This document shows, piece after piece, positions 16,851 through 25,188 of a stretch of 32,195 nucleotides of DNA (positions within the stretch are counted from its first letter, which is position 1; every line of letters begins with the position of its first letter). The notes under the pieces were generated by a model. The model saw nothing but the letters and a program-made list of their open reading frames with translations, did no database searches and was not told where the DNA came from. The DNA is from Candidatus Thiomargarita nelsonii (lineage in GTDB: Bacteria; Pseudomonadota; Gammaproteobacteria; Beggiatoales; Beggiatoaceae), in contig JSZA02000083.1 of the NCBI GenBank assembly GCA_000785145.2, forward strand, positions 1-32,195, written 5' to 3'. The translations under genes and the position numbers were made by a program.

Positions 16851-18002
16851 TTACTTAAAAACGCCAAAACCACAAAAATCGGCTTTAGTTATGTCTAAGG
16901 GGTAAGTTCCCAGAGGTGATAAAACATCTACCACCTTTGTTAAAAACAGAATCAAAATATTTCTCGCACCATGTATATCTCGGTTCACCCTTTTTCCTTG
17001 GAAAAGAATTGAAGCTTTCCCACCCAAGTTTTTTAGAATAGAACCATCCCACAAGGTTTTGGAAGTATAAGATTCATTTGCATCTATCACCGTTTTGCCA
17101 TATTTTTTAGCCATCCACTTTAAGGTTTGTTTAAACCTATAGTGAGCACTTCCTGCGCATTCCTCTAACTGTTTTGCGTCTGAAAAATCGTTTTCTTGTC
17201 TCATCACTTTTTTTCACCATTTGTCATAAGCAACGCGCTGATGCAAATCGGCTACGAGGTTTTGTTGTCTTGCTCGAACCTTATTTCTTCTTAGGTTGAT
17301 ATTTTTTAACCTATCTTTAACCCATTGTTTAGACTTATCCTCACAATGAAGCTTATCGCGTGCAGACAAAAGAGCATCAAGTTCCAACATTAGGGGTACT
17401 AGCCGGTTATTTACAAAGCCTTCACCATAACTAACCGCCTCTTTTCCACTAAAGGCGGTTTGAAACGTTCTGACACCGGGGTCAAGAGCAACAATGGATA
17501 AAGATTCACTTTTGACTGGCTCTACGGACTGATTCAATTTGACACTGGCAAACCATTGACCATTCGTGAATGTCACGATAACCGTTTTGCCTACGGCTTC
17601 ATTTGGAACATTTTCTGTCCATTTACACCCCTTTAATATTCTAGGAAAAATCTGCTTATTAGGTGATAATTTAGGTACCACAAAATATTGCTTGGGGGCA
17701 TTTCTTGACATGAAAGACATGGAAGCCTTTTCACCCTTAATCCTTTTTTTAATCACAGCCGTGCGTGTATCACAAGCCTTACGATAAGCAGCCAGAACTA
17801 GATTGCTATTATATGTGGTTTCGTTTTCCTCACACTCCAATTTACACCAATCACAAATCTGTGTTCTGAATTCACTGGATGGTTTACGTCTCTTTTTCAT
17901 GAATTCAATACTGACTTTGTAGGCGCTACGAAAAAGATTCAAAGAAGTAAACCATAAAAGTTCATTTTCAGGGTAAATCCTTATCTTTTTGCTTGTTATT
18001 AC
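16851..18002 (-). pseudogene. IS607-type TnpB, defective
   Basis: The conserved region runs from SKKIRIYPENELLWF to the last codons. RuvC-I is present (SIVALDPGVRTFQTAFSG), as is RuvC-III (NRDIHGARNIL). In the same frame a TGA at 17214-17216 stops translation after RVAYDKW. Beyond it, AHYRFKQTLKWMAKKYG and NESYTSKT resume the family. The stretch that should hold the RuvC-II glutamate (usually LPTFE or similar) is missing, about 20 residues short. The zinc-finger cysteines after TSKT are also absent. The conserved part begins inside the resolvase 3' end, as is usual in IS607 elements. Confidence 0.75.
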
Positions 18003-18567
18003 GTTTTGCGTTTCGTTTTCCGTAATAGGAATTGATAAACTTCGTTCTGAAAGCGATAAGTGTTTTTGTGTCAAACGAAGTAACGGAACTTCGTTGCGTA
18101 AATTGTTCGGGACAATCTGTTTCTTCCAAAAGTTCGATTCCTCCTCATGATAGTTAGCTTCGCTGACCTTCTGTTGCAATAATCCATTTAATAAGTGGGA
18201 ATCATGTTCGGGTAATTCTATCTGATGTGGTTGCCACAAGGTGCAATGGATTGCCGTTGATAGCGAGTTCCAGAAAGGTTTTATATCCTCGTCTATTCTG
18301 GTTAAATCCGGAGGCAATGTCAGAGAGAAATCGGGCCATTGGGTATTTGCTTTTGAGCAATTTTTCTTGTTTGTCAAGAGAGCTTTTTTGTTTGGAACTG
18401 GAGACTCTTGCATAGAGAATAATGGTGGTTGGTTCATCAACCACCACCCGATAATGTCCTCCTTTGGTTTTTTTGACTTTCTCAAATTTTCCGTCCTTTA
18501 TCCAATTTTGGATAGTTTCATTTGTGACTGAGTATTCTTTAGCTAAAAAACAGGTTGATTTATACAT
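17968..18567 (-). pseudogene. IS607-type serine recombinase, three in-frame stops
   Basis: The 200-codon frame starts with a MerR-like DNA-binding region (LAKEYSVTNETIQNWIKDGK). The serine-recombinase catalytic start is ILYARVSSSKQKSSLDKQ. The family continues through SDRITR, where TGA at 18202-18204 interrupts it. The same frame then reads FPLIKWII, meets TAA (18154-18156) and TGA (18145-18147), and resumes with GGIELLEETDCPE and FINSYYGKRNAKRNN to the natural end. The overall length matches an intact IS607 TnpA, so the stops are point or short changes, not truncation. A separate overlapping frame continues into the TnpB reading frame and is not itself a gene. Confidence 0.8.
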
Positions 18568-18641
18568 ATCATAAAATCACCATTTTGTTTTTTTCGCAAT
18601 TTTAGTATTTTTAGTTTGTAATGTCAACAGTCATAAGTTGA

Positions 18642-19274
18642 TTACCTGCAAAGATCAAGACTCTCTAACAAATACGACAAAAATTGTGCCGACACCTGAT
18701 CAAAATCCTCAATCATCCCCAAATCCCGCAATTGCGTCACTTCCAACCCGGCATAACCACAAGGATTAATCCCCTGAAAAGGCGTTAAATCCATATCAAC
18801 ATTTAAGCTTAAACCATGATAGCTACAACCGCGCCGTATTCTGAGTCCCAAAGAGGCTATTTTGCGATCATCAACATACACCCCCGGTGCTTTTTCACGG
18901 CGCATAGCACTCAAGTCTTGACTACCAAGATAATCAATCACGGCTTGCTCTAGGGCATGTACTAATTTTTTGACACCCCAATTGCGCCGCTTAATATCCA
19001 TTAATATATAAACAATTAATTGTCCAGGACCATGATAAGTCACTTGTCCACCGCGATCAATCGGATAAATGGGGATATTGCCAGTATTGAGTAAATGTTC
19101 AGGTTTAGCAGCTTGCCCTAAGGTGTACACGGGCGGATGTTGAAGGACCCATAATTCATCAGGCGTGTCGGCACCACGAGCATCGGTAAAACGCTGCATC
19201 GCTTGATAAGTGGGCTTGTAGGGCACAATGCCACGGTGGCGAATCAGGAACGGAAAGGGTGAGATGTTTTTCAA
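18642..19274 (-). CDS. lipB: Octanoyl-[acyl-carrier-protein]:protein octanoyltransferase
   Basis: LipB moves octanoyl groups from ACP to lipoyl domains, the step before LipA. The 210-residue protein has the substrate motif DRGGQVTYHGPGQLIVY at about 73-89. The catalytic lysine lies in DRKIASLGLRIRRG and the cysteine in GINPCGYAGLEVTQL. The start at ATG 19274 gives a typical length. It is on the same strand as lipA, but the island between them probably breaks co-transcription. Upstream is a repeat block, so its promoter relation to tatC is unclear. Confidence 0.95.
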   Translation of the reverse strand: MKNISPFPFLIRHRGIVPYKPTYQAMQRFTDARGADTPDELWVLQHPPVYTLGQAAKPEHLLNTGNIPIYPIDRGGQVTYHGPGQLIVYILMDIKRRNWGVKKLVHALEQAVIDYLGSQDLSAMRREKAPGVYVDDRKIASLGLRIRRGCSYHGLSLNVDMDLTPFQGINPCGYAGLEVTQLRDLGMIEDFDQVSAQFLSYLLESLDLCR

Positions 19275-19288
19275 AATTTTTGGCCTAT

Positions 19289-19466
19289 CGACGCAGAGCG
19301 TCTAGGCAGGCATTTCCACGCAGAGCCTCACTGCCATATCGTATCGGGCAACCACTAGGGATTAAGGGCAACCACAAGGGATTGCCCCTACAACGGTATG
19401 ATGTAGGGGCAATCCTTTATGGTTGCCCCTTAACTTAATGGCAGTTTTGCTCCGCGTGGGAACGAG
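19289..19466. repeat. Repeat block with GGGCAACC palindromes
   Basis: The block begins with GACGCAGAGCGTC. It carries GGGCAACCACTAGGG and GGGCAACCACAAGGGATTGC, a reverse copy of the latter, and then CTTAACTTAATGGCAG and CGCGTGGGAACGAG. It is a rearranged member of the nested family at 6674, 12759 and 31133, and its left half lacks the matching container arm. Confidence 0.75.
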
Positions 19467-19469
19467 AAA

Positions 19470-20291
19470 TTATTTTTTAGTGTCCTCATCCTCAATACGA
19501 GCAATTTCAGCATCCATTTCATCTTGAGTGAGCGCTGGAGGATTTTCTTTATCCTTTGGCTCTGTTTTTTTGACTGGCACTCTACGCGATAAAAACAATC
19601 CCACTTCAAATAATAACCAAATAGGCACCGCTAACAACGTTTGAGAAATCATATCCGGCGGCGTCATCAACATACCTATCACAAAGGCAGCTACAATGAT
19701 ATGAGGACGTTTGTCAGCCAGCGCCTCTGGCGTGACGATGCCCATCCGCACTAAGACAATTGTAGCAATAGGCACTTGAAAGGCCATGCCAAAGGCAAAA
19801 AGTAGCTTGAGTACAAAATCCAAATAGCGACTGATGTCGGTCATCATTTCCACCCCATCTGGGGTCATATTGATCATAAAACCAAACACCAGAGGGAATA
19901 CCACATAATAGGCAAACATCATCCCCAAATAAAACAAGAGAGTGCTGGCAACCAACAGAGGAAAAATCATTGACTTTTCATGCTGATACAAACCGGGCGC
20001 GATAAAACCCCATAATTGATAAAAGATCACCGGCATCGCTAAAAAAATGGACAGCATCAGCGTCAATTTAAAAGGGATGAAAAACGGAGAAGCCACATCA
20101 ATTGCTATCATCTGCGTACCGTCGGGCATCAAATGCAGCAACGGTTCCGCTAAGAGATTAAATAAATCACTCGCAAAGGGCATCAGTACCAAGAGAATCA
20201 GCACGACAGTCAATATCATTATTAACAAGCGAGTGCGTAACTCTAATAAATGCTGAACAAATGGCATATCGTTGCCGATAGGAGAAGTCAT
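19470..20291 (-). CDS. tatC: Sec-independent protein translocase TatC
   Basis: This is the membrane receptor of the twin-arginine pathway for folded proteins. The 273-residue protein has six hydrophobic segments. The N-terminal motif FVQHLLELRTRLL and the central FYQLWGFIAPGLYQHEK match the signal-binding regions of TatC. The C-terminal 35 residues form a charged tail (LTQDEMDAEIARIEDEDTKK), longer than minimal TatC. It lies 8 bases after tatB and completes tatABC. Confidence 0.96.
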   Translation of the reverse strand: MTSPIGNDMPFVQHLLELRTRLLIMILTVVLILLVLMPFASDLFNLLAEPLLHLMPDGTQMIAIDVASPFFIPFKLTLMLSIFLAMPVIFYQLWGFIAPGLYQHEKSMIFPLLVASTLLFYLGMMFAYYVVFPLVFGFMINMTPDGVEMMTDISRYLDFVLKLLFAFGMAFQVPIATIVLVRMGIVTPEALADKRPHIIVAAFVIGMLMTPPDMISQTLLAVPIWLLFEVGLFLSRRVPVKKTEPKDKENPPALTQDEMDAEIARIEDEDTKK

Positions 20292-20299
20292 ATCATAAA

Positions 20300-20647
20300 T
20301 TAGCTAGTTTCAGATTTGTGAGAAGAGTTAGTCTCGCTGGAAGCTGAATTATCTTCCGTTGGCTTTGTCGGATCAAGACTAATAGGTTTATTCAAGTCGC
20401 TCAAACCCGTTTTAGTTTCTTCGATAAACTGATGGAGACCTGTTTCGTCATTATTTTTGATAGCGTCTTGCATTTCTTGCAAGTGTAATTCTTTATCAAT
20501 ATCTTGCTTGATGCTGCCGATAAAACGACGGGCACGACCTATCCAGAGTCCAGCAGTGCGTGCGGCACCCGGTAATTTTTCTGGTCCAAATACTAATAGT
20601 GCAACAACCGCTATCAGGCAAAATTCCCAAAAACCTAGATCGAACAT
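20300..20647 (-). CDS. tatB: Sec-independent protein translocase TatB
   Basis: The 115-residue protein has one N-terminal transmembrane helix with the Tat motif LLVFGPEKLPGAART, an amphipathic helix, and a polar low-complexity tail. TatB binds TatC and contacts the signal peptide. The start ATG at 20647 (MFDLGFWEF) matches the family; the frame extends upstream through a hairpin repeat to 20764, which I exclude. Confidence 0.93.
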   Translation of the reverse strand: MFDLGFWEFCLIAVVALLVFGPEKLPGAARTAGLWIGRARRFIGSIKQDIDKELHLQEMQDAIKNNDETGLHQFIEETKTGLSDLNKPISLDPTKPTEDNSASSETNSSHKSETS

Positions 20648-20688
20648 GATAAATACGTTTTTCCCTTTCAACCAAGTTAAGGCATTTC

Positions 20689-20734
20689 GGAGTCCAAGAT
20701 TTATCTTGGACGCCCAAGATAAATCTTGGACTCC
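20689..20734. repeat. GGAGTCCAAGATTTATCTTGG double hairpin within the tat operon
   Basis: GGAGTCCAAGATTTATCTTGG is followed by its reverse complement after a CGCC spacer, giving a long palindrome in the tatA-tatB gap. It may form a strong mRNA hairpin that sets the tatA:tatB ratio. That consequence is inference. Confidence 0.8.
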
Positions 20735-20770
20735 GAACACCACGTTTGTTCCCACGCGGGGCAAAGAAAT

Positions 20771-21034
20771 TTATGCCTTATTCGTTTGCTTCTCAGTCAC
20801 TTGACCTTCAATAATTTTACCCTTATCATCTTGACTCATTTGAGTCTGAGTGGCAGGCTCTGATTGCTTATCTTTATCTTTATCTTCATCTTTTTCACCA
20901 TCACGCATAGAGTTGCGGAAATTTTTAATCGCGCTACCTAAATCGCCGCCGATATTCCTCAACTTTTTCGTGCCAAATAAAACGATTACAATCACTAAAA
21001 TAATTAATAATTGCCAAATACTAATACCCATCAT
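20771..21034 (-). CDS. tatA: Sec-independent protein translocase TatA
   Basis: The 87-residue pore-forming subunit has the N-terminal helix SIWQLLIILVIVIVLFG, then the TKKLRNIGGDLGSAIKNFR amphipathic helix and a charged tail. The start is ATG at 21034 or the next codon, ATG at 21031; both fit. It is first in tatABC, directly after the HIT gene, the common gammaproteobacterial arrangement with hisI-hisE. Confidence 0.94.
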   Translation of the reverse strand: MMGISIWQLLIILVIVIVLFGTKKLRNIGGDLGSAIKNFRNSMRDGEKDEDKDKDKQSEPATQTQMSQDDKGKIIEGQVTEKQTNKA

Positions 21035-21049
21035 ATTATTTTCTTTCCG

Positions 21050-21406
21050 TTAAACTGCCCTTGAAAAGCCGACGCCGCTTAAACCCGCGCCGCCTAGCAA
21101 ATGAATATGTAAATGAAAAACGACCTGTCCGCCCCCCGGGCCAGTATTAATCACAGTACGAAAGCCCTGATCAAGCCCTTGTTCTTTAGCAATTTTCGGC
21201 AACAAGCGCATCATATACGCCATCAAACCGTCATGCCTTTCATCAAGTTCATTGAGGCTAATAATATGTTCACGGGGCACGATTAACAAGTGGACCGCCG
21301 CTTTCTGATTAATATCTTTAAATACAACAACATGTTCATCGCTATAAACTTGCTCAGAGGAGATTTCCCCCGCGACAATCTTACAAAACAGGCAATCAGT
21401 GCTCAT
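21050..21406 (-). CDS. Histidine triad (HIT) nucleotide-binding protein, HinT-like
   Basis: The 118-residue protein begins DCLFCKIVAGEISS and ends with the histidine triad VVFHLHIHLLGG at about 95-106. These proteins hydrolyse adenosine phosphoramidates and related nucleotides. It starts two bases after the hisE stop, and the end of hisE supplies its ribosome site. Confidence 0.94.
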   Translation of the reverse strand: MSTDCLFCKIVAGEISSEQVYSDEHVVVFKDINQKAAVHLLIVPREHIISLNELDERHDGLMAYMMRLLPKIAKEQGLDQGFRTVINTGPGGGQVVFHLHIHLLGGAGLSGVGFSRAV

Positions 21407-21408
21407 AT

Positions 21409-21735
21409 TTACTCACCCTGTATGTGACGCTGCGCTTTTTCCTCAAGGCCAGACAGCCCAAAGCGCCGCTCCAATTCGTTTAACACCAACTCAGGCTCCA
21501 AACCTTGGTGTACTAACAATACCAAACAGTGAAACCATAAATCGGCCATTTCATAAATAATTTGCTCGGAGTCGCCATTTTTTGCAGCGATCACCGTCTC
21601 TGTGGCCTCTTCACCGACTTTTTTTAAAATCGTATCAAGCCCCTTGGCATATAAACTGGCCACGTAAGACTCATTTGGTGAGGCCGTCTTACGTTGCTCT
21701 AATACTTGCGCTAAATGTTGTAATAAGTCGCTCAT
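21409..21735 (-). CDS. hisE: Phosphoribosyl-ATP pyrophosphatase
   Basis: HisE is the second step of histidine biosynthesis, turning PR-ATP into PR-AMP. The 108-residue alpha-helical protein has the KKVGEEATETVIAAKNGD motif at about 38-55 and the EMADLWFHCLVLL helix. It starts one base after the hisI stop, and the two are separate genes here rather than a hisIE fusion. Confidence 0.95.
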   Translation of the reverse strand: MSDLLQHLAQVLEQRKTASPNESYVASLYAKGLDTILKKVGEEATETVIAAKNGDSEQIIYEMADLWFHCLVLLVHQGLEPELVLNELERRFGLSGLEEKAQRHIQGE

Positions 21736-21736
21736 C

Positions 21737-21934
21737 TTAATGATATAAGGTAGCGGGATCTTTTAACACCGGCTCAACGGCTACCCACTGACTATCTTGT
21801 AATTGTTTAAAAAAACAATGATGTCGCCCCGTGTGACAGGCAACGCCCCCAACTTGTTCGACACTCAACAACACCACATCATTATCACAATCAAGGCGAA
21901 TATCCTTAACATATTGAATGTTACCAGACTCTTC
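21737..21934 (-). CDS. hisI: Phosphoribosyl-AMP cyclohydrolase, exon 2
   Basis: These are the last 65 codons of HisI, starting at EESGNIQYVKDIRLDCD. They contain the zinc-ligand DCDND and CHTGRHHC motifs. The intron leaves this exon without its own start; a spurious frame begins in the intron at 21997. Joined to exon 1 (25003-25188), it gives a 127-residue enzyme of normal size. The next gene, hisE, follows after one base. Confidence 0.93.
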   Translation of the reverse strand, partial: EESGNIQYVKDIRLDCDNDVVLLSVEQVGGVACHTGRHHCFFKQLQDSQWVAVEPVLKDPATLYH

Positions 21935-22016
21935 GTTAAACTTGGCGATGTAGGTCACTCCCCTTATCCCCCATGAAGGCAGGAGTTTGGAATACACCCC
22001 ACAAAGCCAGTCTTCA

Positions 22017-22051
22017 AAACCGGACTTGAGACTCTCGAACTCATCCGGCTC
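22017..22051 (-). ncRNA. Domain V of the hisI group II intron
   Basis: A 35-nt hairpin begins GAGCCGGATGAGTTCGAGAG and closes with CAAGTCCGGTTTTG. It has the AGC triad position and base pairing of a group II domain V. Because the ribozyme core is well preserved, self-splicing potential is kept. Confidence 0.85.
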
Positions 22052-23164
22052 CTCGGATTAGCATAAACTAGATGCTAAGTAGAATATCTATCAATAACTT
22101 CTCTCATTAATTGAGGGGACATCCCCTGAGTCAATTTACTCCAAGAACTTTAGAGTAAATCTCCTAACTACTTAGACGACTTCAAGTTTCCTTGCTACCG
22201 TCCGATGCAGGTGTTATTATTCCTGCGCCTTTTCCGGTTCTAAGTACAGTAGAGGTACCAACAGGTGGTTTCATACCTTCCGCTTGAAAGGCAGGTGCCA
22301 TACCATTGTTTAAAAACCCTTGTAATTCTGAGCTAGTCTGGCTAACCAGTTTGCCTTTGATACCTGGATTCTCCCGATGAATTTTGTCATGGCAATGTAG
22401 ATGAACCAGCACTAAGTTCGTGTGAAACAGTATTTATCCTCACCTCCCAGATGTCTTGGGTGTATATGATGTGCTTCTGGCAAATCTTCGTTGCCAAATC
22501 TACATTTGCATACAGGACAAATCCCATCTTGTCTCTTTAGCATTTTCGCTTTAGACGGTGTGATGTTGCCATAGCCTTTGGAAAGCCTTTCCGCCCAGTA
22601 GGCGGTGTCACCGTCATAGTATGACCTATCGTAACCAACTCTATCATAACTCCCCGTTCTTTCTTTGTGCTTGGAATATCCCTTGAGATATTTGACGATT
22701 TTTCTGTCTTTGCCCTTGCCAACAATCTCTGCAAAAGTCCACCTCCTACCATTGACAGTGCCAAAATACTTATCTGCCACCCAGCGTTTACCTTTATTTG
22801 GATGCCTACGACACGCCCATTGGTATAATCTCTTCCACAATAGGTGGTCAAGTTTGCCGAAGGCTTCACTTGAGTGTACTGTTCTGTAGTAGTTAGCCCA
22901 ACCTGTTATCTTAGGTTGTAGTATTGCAATTAATTGCACTGGAGTTGCTGCTTTTAATTTCCAGATAGTATCGCTTATCTCTCGATAGTGACCTTTTATC
23001 TTTTCTTTAGTTGGTTCGACCCGTAATACATGCGTTGCTTTAGCCCTTCGTTGTTCAGTGGGGGTACCGTTTAGTAGTTTTAGTTTATAAGTCCCCTTGA
23101 CTCGATTTTCATAGTGCCTGATATGGTGGCCTAGAAAATCAAATCCCTCAGTTGAGTGAACAAT

Positions 23165-23212
23165 TTCAGAGGTAAATGTTTTTGCGCGCGCGCAAAAACA
23201 TTTACCTCTGAA
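23165..23212. repeat. Perfect 48-bp palindrome inserted in the intron RT (copy 1)
   Basis: TTCAGAGGTAAATGTTTTTG followed by CGCG, then its exact reverse complement; the centre is GCGCGCGCGC. It adds about 15 codons (FRGKCFCARAK...) after LSEEKT and before IVHSTEGFDFLG, with no frame change. The same element occurs at 24121-24170. Confidence 0.95.
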
Positions 23213-23573
23213 GGTTTTTTCTTCAGATAAAGTTAAACCTCTTACTTCAAGCCATTTGCCTATAAATCTTTTGGATTCCTCAATAACCTCTTTATCCTCG
23301 TGGAGTACTACAAAATCATCAGCATATCTAATTAGGTCAATTTTTAAATGACTTCTGGCTTTGTAAGACTTCTTTGCCCCCTCATAAGCCTTCTCTGGCT
23401 TCTTATGAGATTCTTTAATCTCCTTTTGGGGCTTCTTTGTCTTCTTGACTTTGGTCATTATGCTAACGGTTGTTGTGCCGATTTTAGTTTTCCAGCCTTT
23501 TAAGGAGCGTAGGTGCTCAATCAGGTCGGTCTCCATTTGGTCAAGGGCTATGTTAGCTAGTAGTGGCGATATA

Positions 23574-23619
23574 GTGCAGAGGCAAAAGTTTTCGCGCGCG
23601 AAAACTTTTGCCTCTGCAC
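23574..23619. repeat. Perfect 46-bp palindrome inserted in the intron RT (copy 2, variant)
   Basis: The arms are GTGCAGAGGCAAAAGTTTTC plus GCG, and the centre is CGCGCGCG. It resembles copies 1 and 3 with several arm bases changed and the opposite bases changed to match. It replaces a few codons within the conserved GTPQGG-SPLL motif, in frame. The 15 bases GCAGAGGCAAAAGTT also occur once in ordinary RT sequence at 23711-23725. Confidence 0.95.
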
Positions 23620-24120
23620 CTTGAGGCGTTCCCATATTGGTTTGGTTATAGTCAGATTTCTCCATATAACCAGCCTTTAGCCACCGTTTCACAATTGGTC
23701 TCCAATGTTGCAGAGGCAAAAGTTGCGATGCTAGAAATTTATGGTCAATGTTATCAAAACAGCCCTTTATGTCTGCATCAAGAACCCATTTCTGTTTTTT
23801 GAGTAATGCCCCTGCGATTTTATCAATTGCATCGTGACACCCCATAGCTGGTCTGAATCCATAACTGCATGATTCAAACTTCGCCTCATAAAATGGTTCA
23901 AGTGCGATTTTAGTAACTGCCTGCATTGCCCTATCCTTAATGGTTGGAATGCCTAGAGGTCTAAGTTTTCCGTTTGCTTTTGGGATGTAAATCCTCTTTG
24001 GCGATATAGGTCACTATTTGTCCCACCCACGTTGGATTGTATCTAACATATTTTTAACTAAAGCCATCTTTCTTTTCGGCGTATTGGCTTTAACTCTATC
24101 TACTCCGGCGGTGCGTTTTC

Positions 24121-24170
24121 CTTCAGAGGTAAATGTTTTTGCGCGCGCGCAAAAACATTTACCTCTGAAG
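24121..24170. repeat. Perfect 50-bp palindrome inserted in the intron RT (copy 3)
   Basis: Identical to copy 1 over 48 bases, with one further matched pair at the ends. It is inserted in frame between TTEN and GKRTAGVD of the RT N-terminal region. Confidence 0.95.
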
Positions 24171-25002
24171 TTTTCCGTTGTGACGGTACGCACTGCTAGT
24201 AGCGTTGCATAATACGAGTTTTGCAATAGGTACATTAAGCTTTTTGCCTTTCTGTACCGACCTGATTTCGTAGCTTTATAAATTCTCTTTTGCAAATTGA
24301 ACACAAATCGACGCACTTTACCCCAGACGAGTTTGTCCCAGTCCCACCTTGCCATGACGACATCAATACTCTCGTATCTCAGTTCGCCAAGGTGAGACAC
24401 GGGAACCCAGTCAGGGTTCGGGTGTTGCCAAAGTATATTCATAATTTAAGGTTTTGCCTTATCGTTATCAAAGCTGGTTGCTCAACATATTTGTTCGATT
24501 GAATTTATAACACAATTATTCCGAGAGTGAATCGGCATATCCAGTTTCCCCCTTTGGCGGTTTCTACTGGCATTGGCTTACCACTCTATCCTACCCGATG
24601 TTGTCGCTAAGTGTTTGCACACTCCTCTTGCGCTCCGGCAAGTGACAACCTGACATCGTTTTTACTCGTTTCTCTTATATGTCTATACCTGTGGACTTAG
24701 GTTATATTCAGTAATCGGATGTGTATCGGACAACGCATACAGGCAAAAGACGACCCATATACCTAAAAATCTTTTGACCCCAAGGAGTCTTTGGTTTACC
24801 GACCTTAAAAATATATCCAAATGTGATTTCTCACTATCCATAACGCTTGCCCTTTTGAGGCTTTGAACCCTTGCACTGGCGATACTACCACCGGCCTCTG
24901 CTTTCTAGCTGCTGCCTAGCTAGGCGAATCCTTTCACACCATATAAGAAATTTTACATTAAGGCTTTGTTTTCCCTATAGAATTAGGCCAAACGAGTCGC
25001 AC

Positions 25003-25188
25003 CCCCTTAAACCAAAGTTTACCACGAGAACGCGACCAATAAACAGCGCGTTTTTCTTGGACAGTTAAATTTAAAGCATCCCGATTCATCCAAGCGAGCA
25101 TCAACACTTTACCCGTGCCGACATCTTGAGCAATGGCGGGGACTAAGCCTTGCTCGTTCCAACCGATTTCGTCTAAGTAATTTTTCAT
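25003..25188 (-). CDS. hisI: Phosphoribosyl-AMP cyclohydrolase, exon 1
   Basis: The first 62 codons of HisI run from MKNYLDEIGWNEQGLVPAIA through LMLAWMNRDAL and YWSRSRGKLWFKG. The enzyme opens the purine ring of PR-AMP, the third histidine step, in the cytoplasm. Unspliced mRNA would read 14 intron codons and stop at 24958, giving a product without the zinc ligands. The start codon at 25188 lacks a good ribosome site. The gene heads hisI-hisE-HIT-tatABC. Confidence 0.93.

Larger units (their letters stand above)
16851..18567 (-). mobile_element. Decayed IS607-type element between lipB and lipA
   Basis: Resolvase and TnpB remnants in the standard IS607 order and overlap. The true ends lie outside the coding parts and I cannot fix them: IS607 elements lack inverted repeats and usually insert at GG. 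With the DUF4365 remnants it forms a 2.4 kb island between lipB and lipA. Confidence 0.65.
22412..24442 (-). pseudogene. Group II intron reverse transcriptase/maturase, degraded
   Basis: Read in one frame, this encodes an RT-maturase-HNH protein. It begins at the ATG at 24442 (MNILWQHPNPDW) and includes GKRTAGVD, RIYIPKANGKLRPLGIP, YGFRPAMGCHDAI, DIKGCFDNIDH and the catalytic LIRYADDFVVLHED. The maturase region follows, then CPVCKCRF and AHHIHPRHLGGEDKY of an HNH domain. Lesions: two adjacent stops (TAG TGA) at 24011-24016; a frameshift near 22418 that moves the rest of the HNH (NLVLVHLHCHDKIHREN) into another frame; and three in-frame palindrome insertions at 23165, 23574 and 24121. The one at 23574 sits inside the GTPQGG-SPLL motif of the RT. 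A working protein is unlikely. Confidence 0.88.
21935..25002 (-). mobile_element. Group II intron in hisI, with degraded maturase gene
   Basis: The intron begins with the consensus GTGCG right after the exon ...TTTAAGGGG and ends TTTAAC before GAAGAGTCTGG. The ends are fixed because removing 3,068 bases rebuilds HisI exactly. The 5' ~560 bases hold the ribozyme's domains I-III, the maturase frame lies in domain IV, and domain V is at 22017-22051. Domain VI follows as a long stem that ends close to the 3' splice site. The maturase gene is damaged (see 22412-24442), so splicing may depend on another intron's protein in trans or on the ribozyme alone. Confidence 0.93.

Noticed and set aside
18202..18485. 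N-terminal 90 codons of the 423-codon frame as part of TnpB
   Set aside because: The stretch overlaps the resolvase in another frame and shows no TnpB similarity; conserved TnpB begins near 18002.
21935..21997. Alternative start for HisI at 21997
   Set aside because: The extra residues (MYSKLLPSWGIRGVTYIAKFN) are translated intron domain VI; HisI continues from exon 1 instead.
22182..22412. Separate 76-codon gene downstream of the hisI intron maturase
   Set aside because: Its start (LVHLHCHDKIHREN) is the rest of the HNH domain after a frameshift, and the remainder looks like intron RNA sequence.
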